Shown: positions 1-11,643, counted from the first letter of the stretch. The stretch is DNA of 64,000 bases from Corydoras sp. C115 (GCA_019802505.1 JAFMOC010000088.1:562001-626000), one strand, 5' to 3'. Numbers and translations are program-made. The notes: a model not told the origin generated them from the sequence alone.

Positions 1-1408
1 ATTTAGTACCCCTGAATTTTTACACTGTTTAATCTGCTACACAGAGTCCCAGTTTCCCACAGCCTTGTTTCTACTTCAAAAGCATTTTTTTTTCGTTAGA
101 GCAATAGTTATGAGTTCTGTATAAAACCCTTGCATACTGCATGTGTAATCCAGTTTTAATTATCCATGTTAAATGGGCATAACATGGATAAAGATAGTGA
201 ATGAAAAGAGGGTGTGTTTTCATTTGCTTTTCAAAACAGGGATGCTTCAACAGCATACAACATAATGAGTTGCAGATCTCGGGAGCAATAACTTTATTGC
301 AAAGCTGGAATGAAATGTGTCACACCATACACATCCAAAACAGTCCCTTCACCCTTCACCTATTTTTCTCATGCAAACCAGGCATTATGATGACAACTCA
401 TAAACCTGTGGGTTTTTTTTTTCTGTGGTTATCTACAAATTTTCCGAACAAGATCATCTTTATCATTAACTGTCTCAAAAGAAAGGAGCCAGTGACTGGG
501 CAATTTAGTCAAAATGAGTAATGACGCTCTTATGACTGGCATCTAGATAATTTTAAGACCACCCATATGCCCTAAAATAAGGAATTTCTCTAGCACTTTA
601 ACAAGGAGCTTACCACGTACTGGATTACAAACTAAAATTTAGAACCTTGTCCGAATGCAGTGTGTAATAGTTTTACCTTTTACACTTAAATTCTTTTTTG
701 TTGTTGTTGCTAATTGTAGGCCTGCCTTGGCTATGGCAACATTATTTGATCATCTCTCGATTCAGTTCTATGATGCTCAATTAATAGTCATTTCATGTTT
801 TTTTTAATTTAGTGTCCAATTTTTTTCATTTTTCTTTGGAAATTAATTTTCCTCTTAATGTACCTACTTAAGTTTACTTGATTTGGCAGAGGCAGTCAGG
901 AAAATCTTGCCAATGTCCTGCCCCCACATTAACATTATGATCATGCTATTGATGTAATTAATGGTGCCAAAATTCCCATCCTCTAGCCACAGAAGACAAC
1001 CAAGCCATGTAGACCATGAATAGTGCAAGTATTTTAACCAATTTAATTAATTTTGGCTGCATTCAGTCTAAATCGGGGGGTTGCTCCTAACTCCTAACTT
1101 CTAAGTGTTACTCCTACCTTTTCCATTTCTTCCAGACTTGCACCCTAGAACTATTGTGTGGCATAGTTTGTGGCATATATTTTACCAAACTGTTATTTCA
1201 CTCTTTACAATTAAAATTTACTATGCATTAAATATGAAGGCTATTGGAAGAAATTTTCTTACAAAATCCAGAAATTATAAATATTTTGTGATGTCTTTGG
1301 CCTTTCTTAAACTCCAGCCATTTTTCATTGTCTGTAAACAACATAGTACTGGATTTTATTTTCTTAACAGCTGTTTCATTGTGTATTTCACATATTTTTT
1401 TCACAAAT
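1..1408. other. No recognisable gene or repeat
   Basis: AT-rich sequence. The short open frames here have no family motif, conserved pattern or splice context that I can recognise. I see no transposon terminus before the SINE target duplication that begins at 1409. Confidence 0.5.
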
Positions 1409-1422
1409 ATAACACAGTACAG

Positions 1423-1801
1423 GGGCGGCACTGTCGCTTAGTTGTTAGCACATTCACCTCTCAGCACTAGAGATTCCCGGTTCGAATCCCAATCTGGGTG
1501 GAGTTTCCATGTTCTCTCCATGTCCGCATCAGTTTCCTCTGGGTTCTCCAGTTTTCTCCCACAGCCCAAAAACATGGATTAAGGTCCAAATTGCCCCATA
1601 TAGAGTGTGTTTGTTTGTGTGTGTGTGAGAGTGTGTGTGTTTCTGTGTGAGTCAGTGTGTGCCCAGCGATAGATTGGCACCCTGTCCTGGGTATATCTGC
1701 CCAACACCCGAAATGTTCTCCCCTGGATGAGCATGGGGAACCCCCTCCCCCCACACACACTACCCTAGTAGAGGATAAAGCAGAAGATAATGAATGAATG
1801 A
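1423..1801 (+). mobile_element. Full-length tRNA-headed SINE
   Basis: The 5' end carries a tRNA-like head with a degenerate A box (cgcttagttgttag) and a B box (ggttcgaatccc). A GT-rich middle follows, then a 3' module and a (TGAA)n tail resembling L2-clade LINE ends. The copy is flanked by a 14-bp direct repeat, ATAACACAGTACAG, at 1409-1422 and 1802-1815. That is the target duplication expected of LINE-driven retroposition. It is the reference full-length copy of a family found about 17 times in this window. Confidence 0.88.
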
Positions 1802-1965
1802 ATAACACAGTACAGAAATAACAACACTGGAGATTGTAAGTGTCATTAAACTGGCCTTTGAGGAATGGAAACACTGGCTTATATATTGTCAGGAGTGCAC
1901 TTTGCACTACTGTAATGACTGTTTCTTTCATTTTTGATCTTGTTATTTCCTTGCATTTGTTATTG

Positions 1966-1981
1966 TCTATCTATCTATCTA

Positions 1982-2029
<48 letters not shown>
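1966..2029. repeat. Compound (TCTA)n/(TCTG)n microsatellite
   Basis: A tetranucleotide tract that changes from TCTA to TCTG and back to TCTA. The open frame across it, which encodes a Leu/Ser/Cys-rich repeat peptide, is an artefact of the tract. Confidence 0.95.
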
Positions 2030-2084
2030 CCCAATCCGATATATATCCCAATCCGTCCATTAATTATCTATCTATCTAAAAGTG

Positions 2085-2230
2085 CATAGTTTTGAAGCAG
2101 CTTCACAATGTTCTAAGCCTAATCCTCACAGGAGGAAGCTGAAGTGACAATGGTAAGCAAAACTCCCCAAACCTTGTAAGGACCAAGGGAGGTAAGAGAT
2201 TAGTGAGAGACTCATTTTCATTGAGTGGCC
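2085..2230 (+). repeat. Possible dispersed-repeat fragment beside element A
   Basis: The stretch has the composition of a repeat often met in fish genomes: a CAGCTTCACAA start, an 'aatcctcacaggagg' motif, then 'gacaatgg' and 'aaaactcccc'. I recognise it only by general resemblance and cannot assign a family or exact ends. Confidence 0.35.
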
Positions 2231-2250
2231 AGGCAGAATTAGCATATTTA

Positions 2251-3973
2251 CAGTTTTTATCAGTCGATTTGGTTCATTTTTCGGATCAGAATTGAAATTC
2301 TCAAAATTGTTCATTCAATCTCCACATCTCCTTGTCACTTGTGCACATCATAATTGTATTTCTCCTTGTGTTTCACATTTTGCAAATGCTTTTGTACATT
2401 TTTGCAAATGGTCATAGACAATTGTCTGTTGTTTTTTACATTATCTGTTGCTTATGTCATGTTTATCAAAATGTGTTGTACTGATTGTCTGTTGAATTGT
2501 CTTACGCTCCAAAATATTTAGGTCTTATGTCATCGCCTAGGTCATTATATGCAAAAGTGCTGAACATGTTGTCATAATCTCTCAGGCATAATTTTTACAT
2601 TTATTTTACACTTTTTTTTTACTTTTATGTTAAATTTTGGTAATTTGTCCTAATTGATTAAATTGTTCTCAGGTGAATCTTGGCTTTCTGTTAAGGGAAT
2701 TTGTGAACATTTAGATCATCCAGTGGTCTCAAACATAGGTCAGAGGTGCATCTCATGAACCTGTAATTGGCAAACATTATATATTATATATATAAGGGCT
2801 ACCATTGATGGGCCAGGCCAACGAGGAGGAAACATCACGATGTGTGCGGCTATGTCAGAGAATGGCGTGCTTACACATATTCCCATTATGGGGCCCTATA
2901 GCATCTCATCACATTTTTGGACACCCTCTATAGGGATCTCATCCCTGATAATGAGAGAGGTGTGGTGCAAGAGGATTTGCCCAAATATGTGATAATTTGG
3001 GATAATGTGAGTTTTCACCACGCTAACACCATCAGGCAATGGTTTGCCACTCATCATAGAATGCTGATGGAGTTCCTCCCACCCTATTCCCCATTTCTGA
3101 ACCCTATTGAGGAGTTCTACTCAGCCTGGAGATGGAAGTTATATGATCACCAGCCACACGTCCAGATGAACCTGCTGACTGCTATGGATGCAGCTTGTGA
3201 GGATATCACAGCAGATGCCTGCAAAGGCTGGATTAGACACTCTAGAAGATTCTTTCTACGGTGCATTGCAAGGGAAGATCTCCAGTGTGATGTGGATGAA
3301 AACATGTGGCCCAACAGAGAGGAGCGTCAGGATGAATAGAAAGGAAAGCACTAGAGTAATTCCTTAAGTTGTTTTGAGTATTCAGAGTAAATTTCTAATT
3401 TTGTAGTTTTTCCTTTGTTCCATATAGTGCAAGCAAACAGTTTTGTCGTTCCTGAACTTCAATTTGATTTTTGTCAACAGATTGCAGTGCTGTTAGAAAA
3501 TAATACAGTAAAGAATATTACTCTAAATTTGATTCCTGTCCAATTTCTTGCTGTCCATCTCCCACATACAGTCATGTGTAACTTTTGTGTTCTGTAAGTT
3601 TGTATTTGTGTGTAACCTGGATTGTTTCAATTGATATGCCACAGAATGTGCAGCGTTCTTGTAAACAAAAGCTTAGTTTCCATCAGAATATGCTTACAGT
3701 CTTCACTGTTGCACTGACAACATGACTAAGTAGTTTGACTGCCTTGTCATAAGCAATGGCACACAGACAAGATATTTTGATGGCGCTGACAAATTGATTG
3801 ACCTAAATATTTGCTTTTGAGGCAAAAACAAAGAATTTTGAGTGAAGTATGTGCGTTTGCAGGTATTTCATTGAGTTTTGCTGTTTGCACTAACTGTTTT
3901 GGGAAATGCACTTGTTGTGATGCCAATGTAAATCATGATGTGAGAAATGTACCAAATCGACTGAGAAAAACTG
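2251..3973 (+). mobile_element. Element A: internally deleted IS630/ISRm11-like mariner
   Basis: The element runs from CAGTTTTTATCAGTCGATTT at 2251 to the inverted match ending AGAAAAACTG at 3973. It is flanked by TA dinucleotides at 2249-2250 and 3974-3975, the target duplication of the Tc1/mariner superfamily. Its left arm (2251-2780) joins at an AT-rich tract to the second half of the transposase exon, so the N-terminal DNA-binding region and first catalytic Asp are missing. The same junction occurs in element B, so both descend from one non-autonomous deletion derivative. It could be moved only by a transposase supplied elsewhere. Confidence 0.85.
2797..3339 (+). pseudogene. Transposase remnant of element A (DDE_3 type)
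   Basis: This is the C-terminal half of an IS630/ISRm11-like mariner transposase, the cut-and-paste recombinase of the element. The protein block starts at a GQRGGNITMCAAMSENG motif. The second catalytic Asp lies in IIWDNVSFHH and the Glu in SPFLNPIEE, with 35 residues between the Asp and the first Glu. Compared with copy C, 7 bases are missing after IPIMGPY near 2900, which breaks the frame. The open part (from about 2917) ends at a TAG at 3337. The first catalytic Asp and all DNA-binding helices are absent, so the copy cannot be active. The name comes from motif recognition; the break is visible directly. Confidence 0.85.
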
Positions 3974-4412
3974 TAAAAACAATCATCAAAACCCTCTGAT
4001 ACTTAGAAGAAGGTAAGATGAAAGTGCTAATTTTGTGGATGTGAAATTGACGTAAAATAGAGTAGTATAATTGAAAGAGGCAGTGCAAGTCGGACTTCTG
4101 GAAATTTAGCATTTTAATTCCATACTGTCTCTACTAACTGTGAGCTAGGTGCTGTGAGTCTTACGTCATCATCTAGGTCATTATATGCAAAAGTGCTGAA
4201 CATGTTGTCATAATCTCTCAGAGATAATTTGTACATTTATTTTATACTTTTTAAAAACTTTTATGTTAAATTTTGGTAATTTGTCCTAAATTGATTAATT
4301 TGTTCTCAGGTGAATCTTGGCTTTCTGTTAAGGGAATTTGTGAACATTAAGATCATCCAATGGTCTCAAACATAGGTCAGAGGTGCATCTCATGAACCTG
4401 TAATTGGCAAAC

Positions 4413-4459
<47 letters not shown>

Positions 4460-5164
4460 AAACTTTGCAGTGTAAATGAAGCTTCACAATGGAAAACAAG
4501 GCCGTGAACAGCCAAGAGGAGGGGTAAGACTGCGTGGTGGAAGGCTGAGGGGACAAAACAGAGGAAGAGGTAGGAGGGTCCATGCAAATAGGTTTGTCCC
4601 AGATGAAATAAGGAAACAATTATGGACCATGTTTTAAACCATGGTCTGACAATGGCTGAAGCTGGTTGCCGGGTGTTGGAAGAACAACGGTGTCTTCAAT
4701 TGTTCAAACATTTCGTAGAGTAAAACAGGTAAGTAATTCAGAATTCTGCACTCTGCTGTAATGCTGCACAATGACAAATTCTGAAATGTTATTCATTATT
4801 ATGTTTTATTTTTTTACATTCTTACTGTATACCATATAGGACTGCAAGATTAGCTCACAGGAGTGGCAGAGGTCCCCTATTCACACCTCAACAAGAGGAG
4901 GCCATATGTGCTATGGTAATAGAAAATAATTCCATAAGGCTGAGGGAGATCCAGTAAGCCATCATACAAGACAACAGTGTTTTTCCAAACATTACATCTG
5001 TAAGCATCTCCACTATTGACCAGGTTTTGAAACGACAGCAGATGACCATGAAACAGCTGTACAAAGTTCCATTTCAAAAAAGGGTGAAAGAGCTACGGTA
5101 CCAGTATGTACAGGTAAAACCTTTATGCATACTGACACACTTGACTATGGCTGAAATTTATTTA

Positions 5165-6834
5165 CAGTTTTTCTCAGTCGATTTGGTACATTTCTCACAT
5201 CATGATTTACATTGGCATCACAACAAGTGCATTTCTCAAAACAGTTAGTGCAAAAAGCAAAACTCAATGAAATACCTGCAAAAGCACATACTTCACTCAA
5301 AATTCTTTGTTTGTGCCTCAAAAGCAAATTTTTAGTTCAATCAATTTGTCAGCGCCATCAAAATATCTTGTCTGTGTGCCATTGCCTACGACAAGGCAGT
5401 CAAACTACTTAGTCATGTTGTCAGTGCAACGGTGAAGACTGTAAGCATATTCTGATGGAAACTAAGCTTTTGTTTACAAGAATGCTGCACATTCTCTGGC
5501 ATATCAATTGAAACAATCCAGGTTACACACACAAATACAAACTTACAGAACACAAAAGTTACAAATGACTGTATGTGGGAGATGGACAGCAAGAAATTGG
5601 ACTGGAATCAAATTTAGAGTAATATTCTTCACTGTATTATTTTCTAACAGCACTGGAATCTGTTGACAAAAAATCAAATTGAAGTTCAGGAACGACAACT
5701 GTTTGTCTGCACTATATGGAATAAAGGAAAAACTACAAAATTAGAAACTTAGTCTGAATACTCAAAAAAACTTAAGGAATTACTGTAGTGCTTTCTTTCC
5801 TATTCATCCTGATGCTCCTCTCTGTTGGGCCACATGTTTTCACATCACACTGGAGATCTTCCCTTGCAATGCACCGTGGAAAGAATCTTCTAGAGTGTCT
5901 AATCCAGCCTTTGCAGGCATCTGATGTGATATCCTCACAAGCTGCATCCATAGCAGTCAGCAGGTTCATCTGGACGTGTGGCTGGTGATCGTATACCTTC
6001 AATCTCCAGGCTGAGTAGAACTCCTCAATATGGTTCAGAAATGGGGAATAGGGTGGGAGGAACTCCATCAGCATTCTATGATGAGTGGCAAACCATTGCC
6101 TGATGGTCTTCGCATGGTGAAAACTCACACTATCCCAAATTATCACATATTTGGGCAAATCCTCTTGCACCACACCTCTCTCATTATCAGGGATGAGATC
6201 CCTATAGAGGGTGTCCAAGAATGTGATGAGATGCTATAGGGCCCTATAATGGGAATATGTGTAAGCACGCCATTCTCTGACATAGCCGCACACATCGTGA
6301 TGTTTCCTCCTCGTTGGCCTGGCACATCAATGGTAGCCCTTATATATATAATATATAATGTTTGCCAATTACAGGTTCATGAGATGCACCTATGACCTAT
6401 GTTTCAGACCACTGGATGATGTAAATTTTCACAAATTCCATTAACAGAAAGCCAAGATTCACCTGAGAACAATTTAATCAATTTAAGACAAATTACCAAA
6501 CTTTAACATAATGACAACATGTTCAGCACTTTTGCATATAATGACCTAGGCGATGACATAAGACCTAAATGTTTTGGAGCGTAAGACAATTCAACAGACA
6601 ATCAGTACAACATATTTTGATAAACATGACATAAGCAACAGATAATGTAAAAAACAACAGACAATTGTCTATGACCATTTGCAAAATGTACAAAAGAATT
6701 TGCAAAATGTGAAACACAATGAGAAATGCAATTATGATGTGCACTAGTGACAAGGAGATGTGGAGATTGAATGAACAATTTTAAGAATTTCAATTCTGAT
6801 CTGAGATATGAACCAAATCGACTGAGAAAAACTG
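5165..6834 (-). mobile_element. Element B: internally deleted mariner, reversed
   Basis: It is a sister of element A in the opposite orientation. Its ends are CAGTTTTTCTCAGTCGATTT at 5165 and the inverted match ending GAGAAAAACTG at 6834, flanked by TA at 5163-5164 and 6835-6836. It shares A's internal deletion junction and A's 7-base loss in the transposase. It lies in the second intron of element C, so it arrived after C. A and B form a 1.7-kb inverted pair separated by about 1.2 kb. Confidence 0.87.
5800..6341 (-). pseudogene. Transposase remnant of element B
   Basis: Read on the minus strand this is the same C-terminal transposase block as in element A, with GQRGGNITMC, IIWDSVSFHH and the Pro-rich loop before the catalytic Glu. 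The Glu loop reads FLNHIEE, with His in place of the usual Pro. Asp-to-Glu spacing is again 35 residues. Near the C-terminus a short deletion turns the CDVDENMWP-type block into CDVKTCGP and shifts the frame. The 7-base loss upstream of FLDTLYRDL is shared with copy A, which shows common descent. The first catalytic Asp is missing, so the copy is dead. Confidence 0.83.
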
Positions 6835-7812
6835 TAACTGTTTGTTGTCCATAATGAACATTATATGTACTTCATTATTCCTTTTGTGTTGTAGCGTATC
6901 ATGGAGCTGGAATCAAGAGAACCACTCCACACTTTTATATACCTGGATGAGGCTGGCTTCCATCTTGCAAAATGCAGAAGACGTGATCGAAACATCATTG
7001 GCCAAAGGGCTACCGTTGATGTGCCAGGCCAACGAGGAGGAAACATTACGATGTGTGCGGCTATGTCAGAGAATGGCGTTCTTACACATATTCCCATTAT
7101 AGGGCCCTATAACACACAGCATCTCATGACATTCTTGGACACCCTCTATAGGGATCTCATCCCTGAAAATGAGAGAGGTGTGGTGCAAGAGGATTTGCCC
7201 AAATATGTGATAATTTGGGATAATGTGAGTTTTCACCACGCTAACACCATCAGGCAATGGTTTGCCACTCATCATAGAATGCTGATGGAGTTCCTCCCAC
7301 CCTATTCGCCATTCCTGAACCCTATTGAGGAGTTCTCAGCCTGGATGGAAGGTATACGATCACCAGCCACACGTCCAGATGAACCTCAATATGGATGCAG
7401 CTTGTTAGGATATCACAGCAGATGCCTGCAAAGGCTGGATTAGACACTCTAGAAGATTCTTTCCACGCTGCATTGCAAGGGAAGATATCCAGTATGATGT
7501 GGATGAAAACATGTGACCCAACAGAGAGGAGCGTCAGGATGAATAGAAACAAAAGCACTACAGTAATTCAACTTAAGTTGTTTTGAGTATTCAGAGTAAG
7601 TTTATAATTTTGTAGTTTTTCCTTTGTTCCATATAGTGCAGGCAAACAGTTGTGTCGTTCCTGAACTTCAATTTGATTTTTTGTCAACAGATTGCAGTGC
7701 TGTTAGAAAATAATACAGTAAAGAATATTACTCTAAATTTGATTCCAGTCCAATTTCTTGCTGTTCATCTCCCACATACAGTCATGTGTAACTTTTGTGT
7801 TCTGTAAGTTTG

Positions 7813-8345
7813 TGTCACACATACACGTTCACGCTCCGCTTCCGCTCTTACCGCTCCGCACACACCCACTTCTTCATGTACACATACACGCCCCTCGCCT
7901 CCGCTCCACACACACCCACTTCCACACCTGCCGCTCATTCCCCGCATCACCGATCACCCTCTCCTGATTATTAGTTTCAGGTGCGTCCCATCGGCTGGAG
8001 TGGCTTCTTAAGCCGCCGTCCCGGACTCCTCGGCGCAGAGTTTTTTGGTTCCGGTTTTGGTCTGATCTCCCCTGGTTGTTCGGAGTGCGCCTTTAATCAG
8101 CGTACTCTCTCTGAGCGACGCTTCTCGCTTTTGCTACGCTAACCCGCTGCCTCTCTCCAGGAACGCTATCCCCGCGTTATGTAAGAGTCTTCGGCATTCC
8201 CGTCTCTCTCTTTTTGTTATTCTGTGGACATTTCTCGTTATTAGGGTGTTCCCCCACTACTCTTACGAGAGAGGCAAATAAACTCTGTTTTGTTCAAAGT
8301 ACCACGCTTCCTCGTTTCCTACAGCAGCAGGTCCGAACTGTGACA
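7813..8345 (+). repeat. 5' LTR of gypsy element 1
   Basis: The LTR begins TGTCACAC and ends CTGTGACA. The AATAAA polyadenylation signal is at 8277-8282. Its last 133 bp align with 11377-11509, which defines the right LTR remnant. Differences between the two copies (for example CTACAGCAGCAGG against CTACGGCAGCGGG) show substantial age. Confidence 0.85.
8005..8045 (+). promoter_or_regulatory. Degenerate TATA-like box and inferred transcript start
   Basis: TTCTTAAG at 8005-8012 lies 30 bp upstream of GCAGAGTTTTT (8035-8045). The second segment is an imperfect complement (9 of 11 positions) of the sequence just after the LTR. By analogy with the two better-preserved elements in this window it marks the expected transcript 5' end used as a self-primer. 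The assignment is an inference. Confidence 0.45.
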
Positions 8346-8356
8346 TAAAAATCTGC
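8346..8356 (+). other. Candidate primer-binding site, gypsy element 1
   Basis: TAAAAATCTGC directly follows the LTR. It does not begin with TGG, as tRNA-primed sites usually do. Its reverse complement matches LTR bases 8035-8045 at 9 of 11 positions. Confidence 0.45.
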
Positions 8357-8373
8357 AAACAATAAAGCCGCGG

Positions 8374-11365
8374 ATGGAGCCCACGGAAGAGGTTCTACAG
8401 GCGCAGGGACACGCCCTGTTGGAGCTCCAGAGCGGACTTGGTGAGATGACTTGAGCGATCCAGACCCTGATGGGACGACTGACTGAGCTGGAGCTTGGCG
8501 GCTCCGGCTCCGGGATCGCTGGCTCACCACCGCAACCTTCATTGCTCCCGTGGGACTCCGACGTGCCTCCCCCACCCACCGCTGCACCGTACAACCTCTC
8601 AGAGCCCGAACGCTATGATGGAAGTCCAGAGAGATGCCGCTGCTTCCTTATGCAGTGCGCGCACAACTTCCGGAGCCACCCGAGATCCAGCGAGGTGGAC
8701 AAGATCGCTGGTAATCTCTCGGCTAACGGGCAGGGCTAGCGAGTGGGCGACCGCCATCTGGGAGGCACAGGGTCCCGAGTGCAGGTCCTTTGCTGCATTC
8801 CATGAGGTATTCCGAACTGCCTTCGCCCACCCCCTGGAGGGAGAGGGGGTGGGACCCCAGCTATACCGGCTACGTCAAGGGACCCAGTTGGTGTCCACCT
8901 ATGCTCTGGAGTTCCGAGTCCTGGCGGCACGGATGGGCTGGAGCGGATCGGTACTAACGGTGATGTTTCGGGAGGGGCTACGCCGTGACATCCAGCGAGA
9001 GATCGCGGGACGGGACTTCGGCGCATCGCTGAATGAATCGCTGATGAACTTGTTCGTCTAGCGGTCCTCATGGAGCAACATCTCGCCACCTTTCCAACGT
9101 CTCGTGGAACCAGCTCTCTTCCCCCCCTACGCCGCCGTGAAGGGAGACCATCCCGCTGCCAGCCCTTCGAGAACCCAAGGCGGAACCCATGCAGCTGGGA
9201 AGGGCACACTTCTCCTTGCAGGAACGCCGGCGTCGGACTCGCTCCAGGACTGCGGCGTGAGACCTGATCGCCGGGGACAGCCTTCTCGAGCTCTCCTCCA
9301 CCTGCTAATGCCAAGGCTTCGGTGAGGGTATCAGGGGTAGTGTCCCAAACATCTCTTAAAATTGATACTGTTTTCTTTCTGAAGGGCTCATCGTTGACAG
9401 CCTCTGCGCTGGTGGACTCCGGGGCGGACGGCAACTTTATCGACAGGGGCTTCTCTATCCCTGAGAAGACCCTCGAGACCTTCATTTCGATTCAGCCCAT
9501 CGACGGCAGCCCTCTCGCAACCACCTCCCTGCCATCTGTTCTCCTCGTCCCAGGTGTCCTCAAAGGCCCTGCTGCCTTCTCAGGTACCGGAAGTATATTC
9601 AGACCTGGCAGAGGTCTTCAGTAAGCACCGCGCCAATACACTCCGTCACTATGATTGCGCCATTGACCTGGTGCCGGGGGCTGAATTGCCAGACGCGCGC
9701 CCGTATCCTTTATCAGTTGCTGAGATGTAGGTCATACACACCTACATTGAGGAGGCCCTGCGAAATGGCTTTATTCGCCCCTCTAAATCTCCGGCCGCAT
9801 CTGGGTTCTTCTGCGTCTGTGCATCGACTTTAGGGAACTCAACAAAGCAACTAAGCGGTGTCCTTACCCCTTCCCGTTGGTTCCTGCCAACTTGGAGCTG
9901 CTTCACGGTGCGCATGTGTTCTCGAAATTAGACCTGTGCAACGCATACAATCTGGTCCGTAATCGGAAGGGAGACGAATGGAAGACTGCGTTTATTACCA
10001 CCTCAGGGCATAACGAATATCGCGTGATTCCCCTCGGTCTTCCAGGCCTTCATTAACGATGTGCTTCGCGAATTCTTACATCAAGGGGTTATTGTGTATC
10101 TTGACGACATGCTGGTGTTTTCTCGTGACCTGACCTCCCATGTCGCCCTAGTTTGGCGAGTCCTATCTCGTCTCCTTGCCAACGGGTTGTACGTTAAGGG
10201 GGAGAAGTGTGTTTTTCACCGGGGACCATCTCGTTTTTAGGGTTTGTCATCTCTCCTAAGGGGATTGAAATGGACCCTGGCAAGGTCCAGTCTGTCCTGG
10301 ATCCCCGGGATCTCCAACGTTTTTAGGCTTTGCTAACTTCTACAGACGTTTTATACCTAATTTCAGCAAGGTGGTGCTCCCACACACCTCCTGTCTTAAA
10401 GGAGGCCCCTCTACGCTGCGTTGGAGCTCGGAGGCGGATCGGGCCTTTAACACCCTTAAGAGACTGTTTACTACCAAACCAGTCCTGGCCCATCCAGACC
10501 CCGAGCTGCAGTTAATCGTAGAGGTAGATGCACCCTGTAGTGGGGCCGGTGCCGTCCTATCCCAGTCCACAGGGGGTATTACTAACGCATGGCCAATAGC
10601 ATATTTCTCCCATAAATTTATTCCGGCCGAGTGCAACTATGGGATCGGGGACTGGGAGCTATTGGCTATTAAGCTAGCCTTGGAGGAGGGGCGACACTGG
10701 CTCATGGGGTCCCCACACCCGGTACTCATTCTCACTGACCAAAAAAACTTAGAATTCGTTAAGAGAGCGCGTCGCCTCAATGCCCACCAGGCCCGCTGGG
10801 CACTGCTCTTCAACCAATTCGACTTACAAATCTCCTTCTGTCCGGGTTCTGAGAACAGCCGGGCAGATGCCCTTTCTCGGCTCCACTTCCCATCTATTTC
10901 TGACCCGGACCGGGGGAGTCCTATCATCCCCACACATGTTTCTGGGTAGGATACAGTGGGAGCTTGACACGCAGATCCAGGAGGCGTCGCGCAACATCTC
11001 AGTCCCTCCAAATTGTCCCGAGGGGATCAAATATGTCCCCCTTCCCTTCCGGTCCCGCATCATCACGTGTGCCCACTCCTCTCCGAGCACTGGCCAACCG
11101 GGTGTCCTACACACCCTCCAGCTGATCCAACGGAAGTACTGGTGCGAGTCCTTGCAGGTGGACGTACAATCCTTTGTACGTTCGTGTTCCACCTGCGCCG
11201 CCTGTAAGACTCCCCGAGTGCTTCCGGCTGGTAAGCTCTGCCTGCTGCTAGTGCCGGAGCGGCCGTGGTCCCACATTGCCCTGGACTTCGTGACCGGTCT
11301 CCCCTCCTCCAATGGCTACAACACCTTCCTCTCGGTCCTCGATCGGTTCTCCCGGGTGGTTAAGC
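8374..11365 (+). pseudogene. gag-pol of gypsy element 1, heavily mutated
   Basis: Gag begins with ATG at 8374 and is soon broken by a TGA near 8450 and a single-base slip near 8711. The capsid-like block then continues (ERYDGSPERC, later GRDFGASLNES) to a stop at 9059. A protease motif, LVDSGADGNFID, lies near 9410. Reverse transcriptase runs from about 9600 to 10320 with YLDDMLVFSRD near 10100 and several stops. RNase H is in the frame 10371-10949 (VEVDAPCSGAGA, LTDQKNLEF, ADALSRL). The integrase zinc-binding part and first catalytic Asp (LDFVTGL) lie near 11070-11310. After about 11365 the integrase is lost to a deletion. It is closer to gypsy element 3 than to element 2, judged by shared gag motifs. 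No complete protein can be made. Confidence 0.85.
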
Positions 11366-11376
11366 CGTCCGTATTT

Positions 11377-11509
11377 TTTGTTATTTTGTGGACATTTCTC
11401 GTTATTGGGATGTTCCCCCACTACTCTTACGAGAGAGACAAATAAACTCTGTTTTGTTCAAAGTACCACGCTTCCTCGTTTCCTACGGCAGCGGGTCCGA
11501 ACTGTGACT
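11377..11509 (+). repeat. Truncated 3' LTR of gypsy element 1
   Basis: Matches the last part of the 5' LTR from TTTTTGTTATT to CTGTGAC and includes its polyadenylation signal. The missing upstream part of this LTR is contiguous with the lost end of integrase, so one deletion explains both. Confidence 0.85.
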
Positions 11510-11643
11510 GTAAGTTTGTATTTGTGTGTGTAACCTGGACTATTTCAATTGATATGCCACAATGTGCAGCGTTCTTGTAAACAAAAGCTTAGTTAGTTTC
11601 CATCAGAATATGCTTACAGTCTTCACTGTTGCACTGACAACAT

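Larger units (their letters stand above)
4476..7545 (+). pseudogene. Three-exon mariner transposase, decayed
   Basis: Exon 1 (4476-4728) starts with an Arg/Gly-rich stretch (RGRGRR, AT-hook-like) and then a helix-turn-helix segment (NHGLTMAEAG). It ends at a GTAAGT donor. Exon 2 (4840-5113) lies between a ...TATAG acceptor and a GTAAAA donor and carries FTPQQEEAI and SISTIDQVLKR. Exon 3 (6895-7545) follows TTGTGTTGTAG. It holds the first catalytic Asp (YLDEAGF), the second (IIWDNVSFHH) and the Glu (NPIEEF). Intron 2 is about 110 bp once element B is subtracted. Damage: a frame slip near 4613, a stop before the end of exon 1, a stop in exon 2, and indels after NPIEEF near 7335-7400. The exon order and acceptor/donor pairs are inferred from the sequence. 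The family is recognised from the shared motif series of fish transposases. Confidence 0.78.
7813..11509 (+). mobile_element. Ty3/gypsy element 1, damaged, inserted in element C
   Basis: An old gypsy element of the Tf1/sushi type. It has a complete 533-bp 5' LTR (7813-8345), a degenerate gag-pol (8374-11365) and only the last 133 bp or so of the 3' LTR. The end of integrase, the chromodomain region and most of the 3' LTR are deleted. The junction lies near 11372-11376 in a short T-run shared by both sides. The interrupted mariner sequence 'tgtaagtttg' is present on both sides, giving an unusually long apparent duplication of about 10 bp. Confidence 0.85.

Noticed and set aside
1840..2079. Frame with a Leu/Ser/Cys repeat
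   Set aside because: It comes from the TCTA/TCTG tract.
8736..9485. A 249-codon minus-strand frame
   Set aside because: It is the reverse shadow of GC-rich gag-pol in gypsy element 1.
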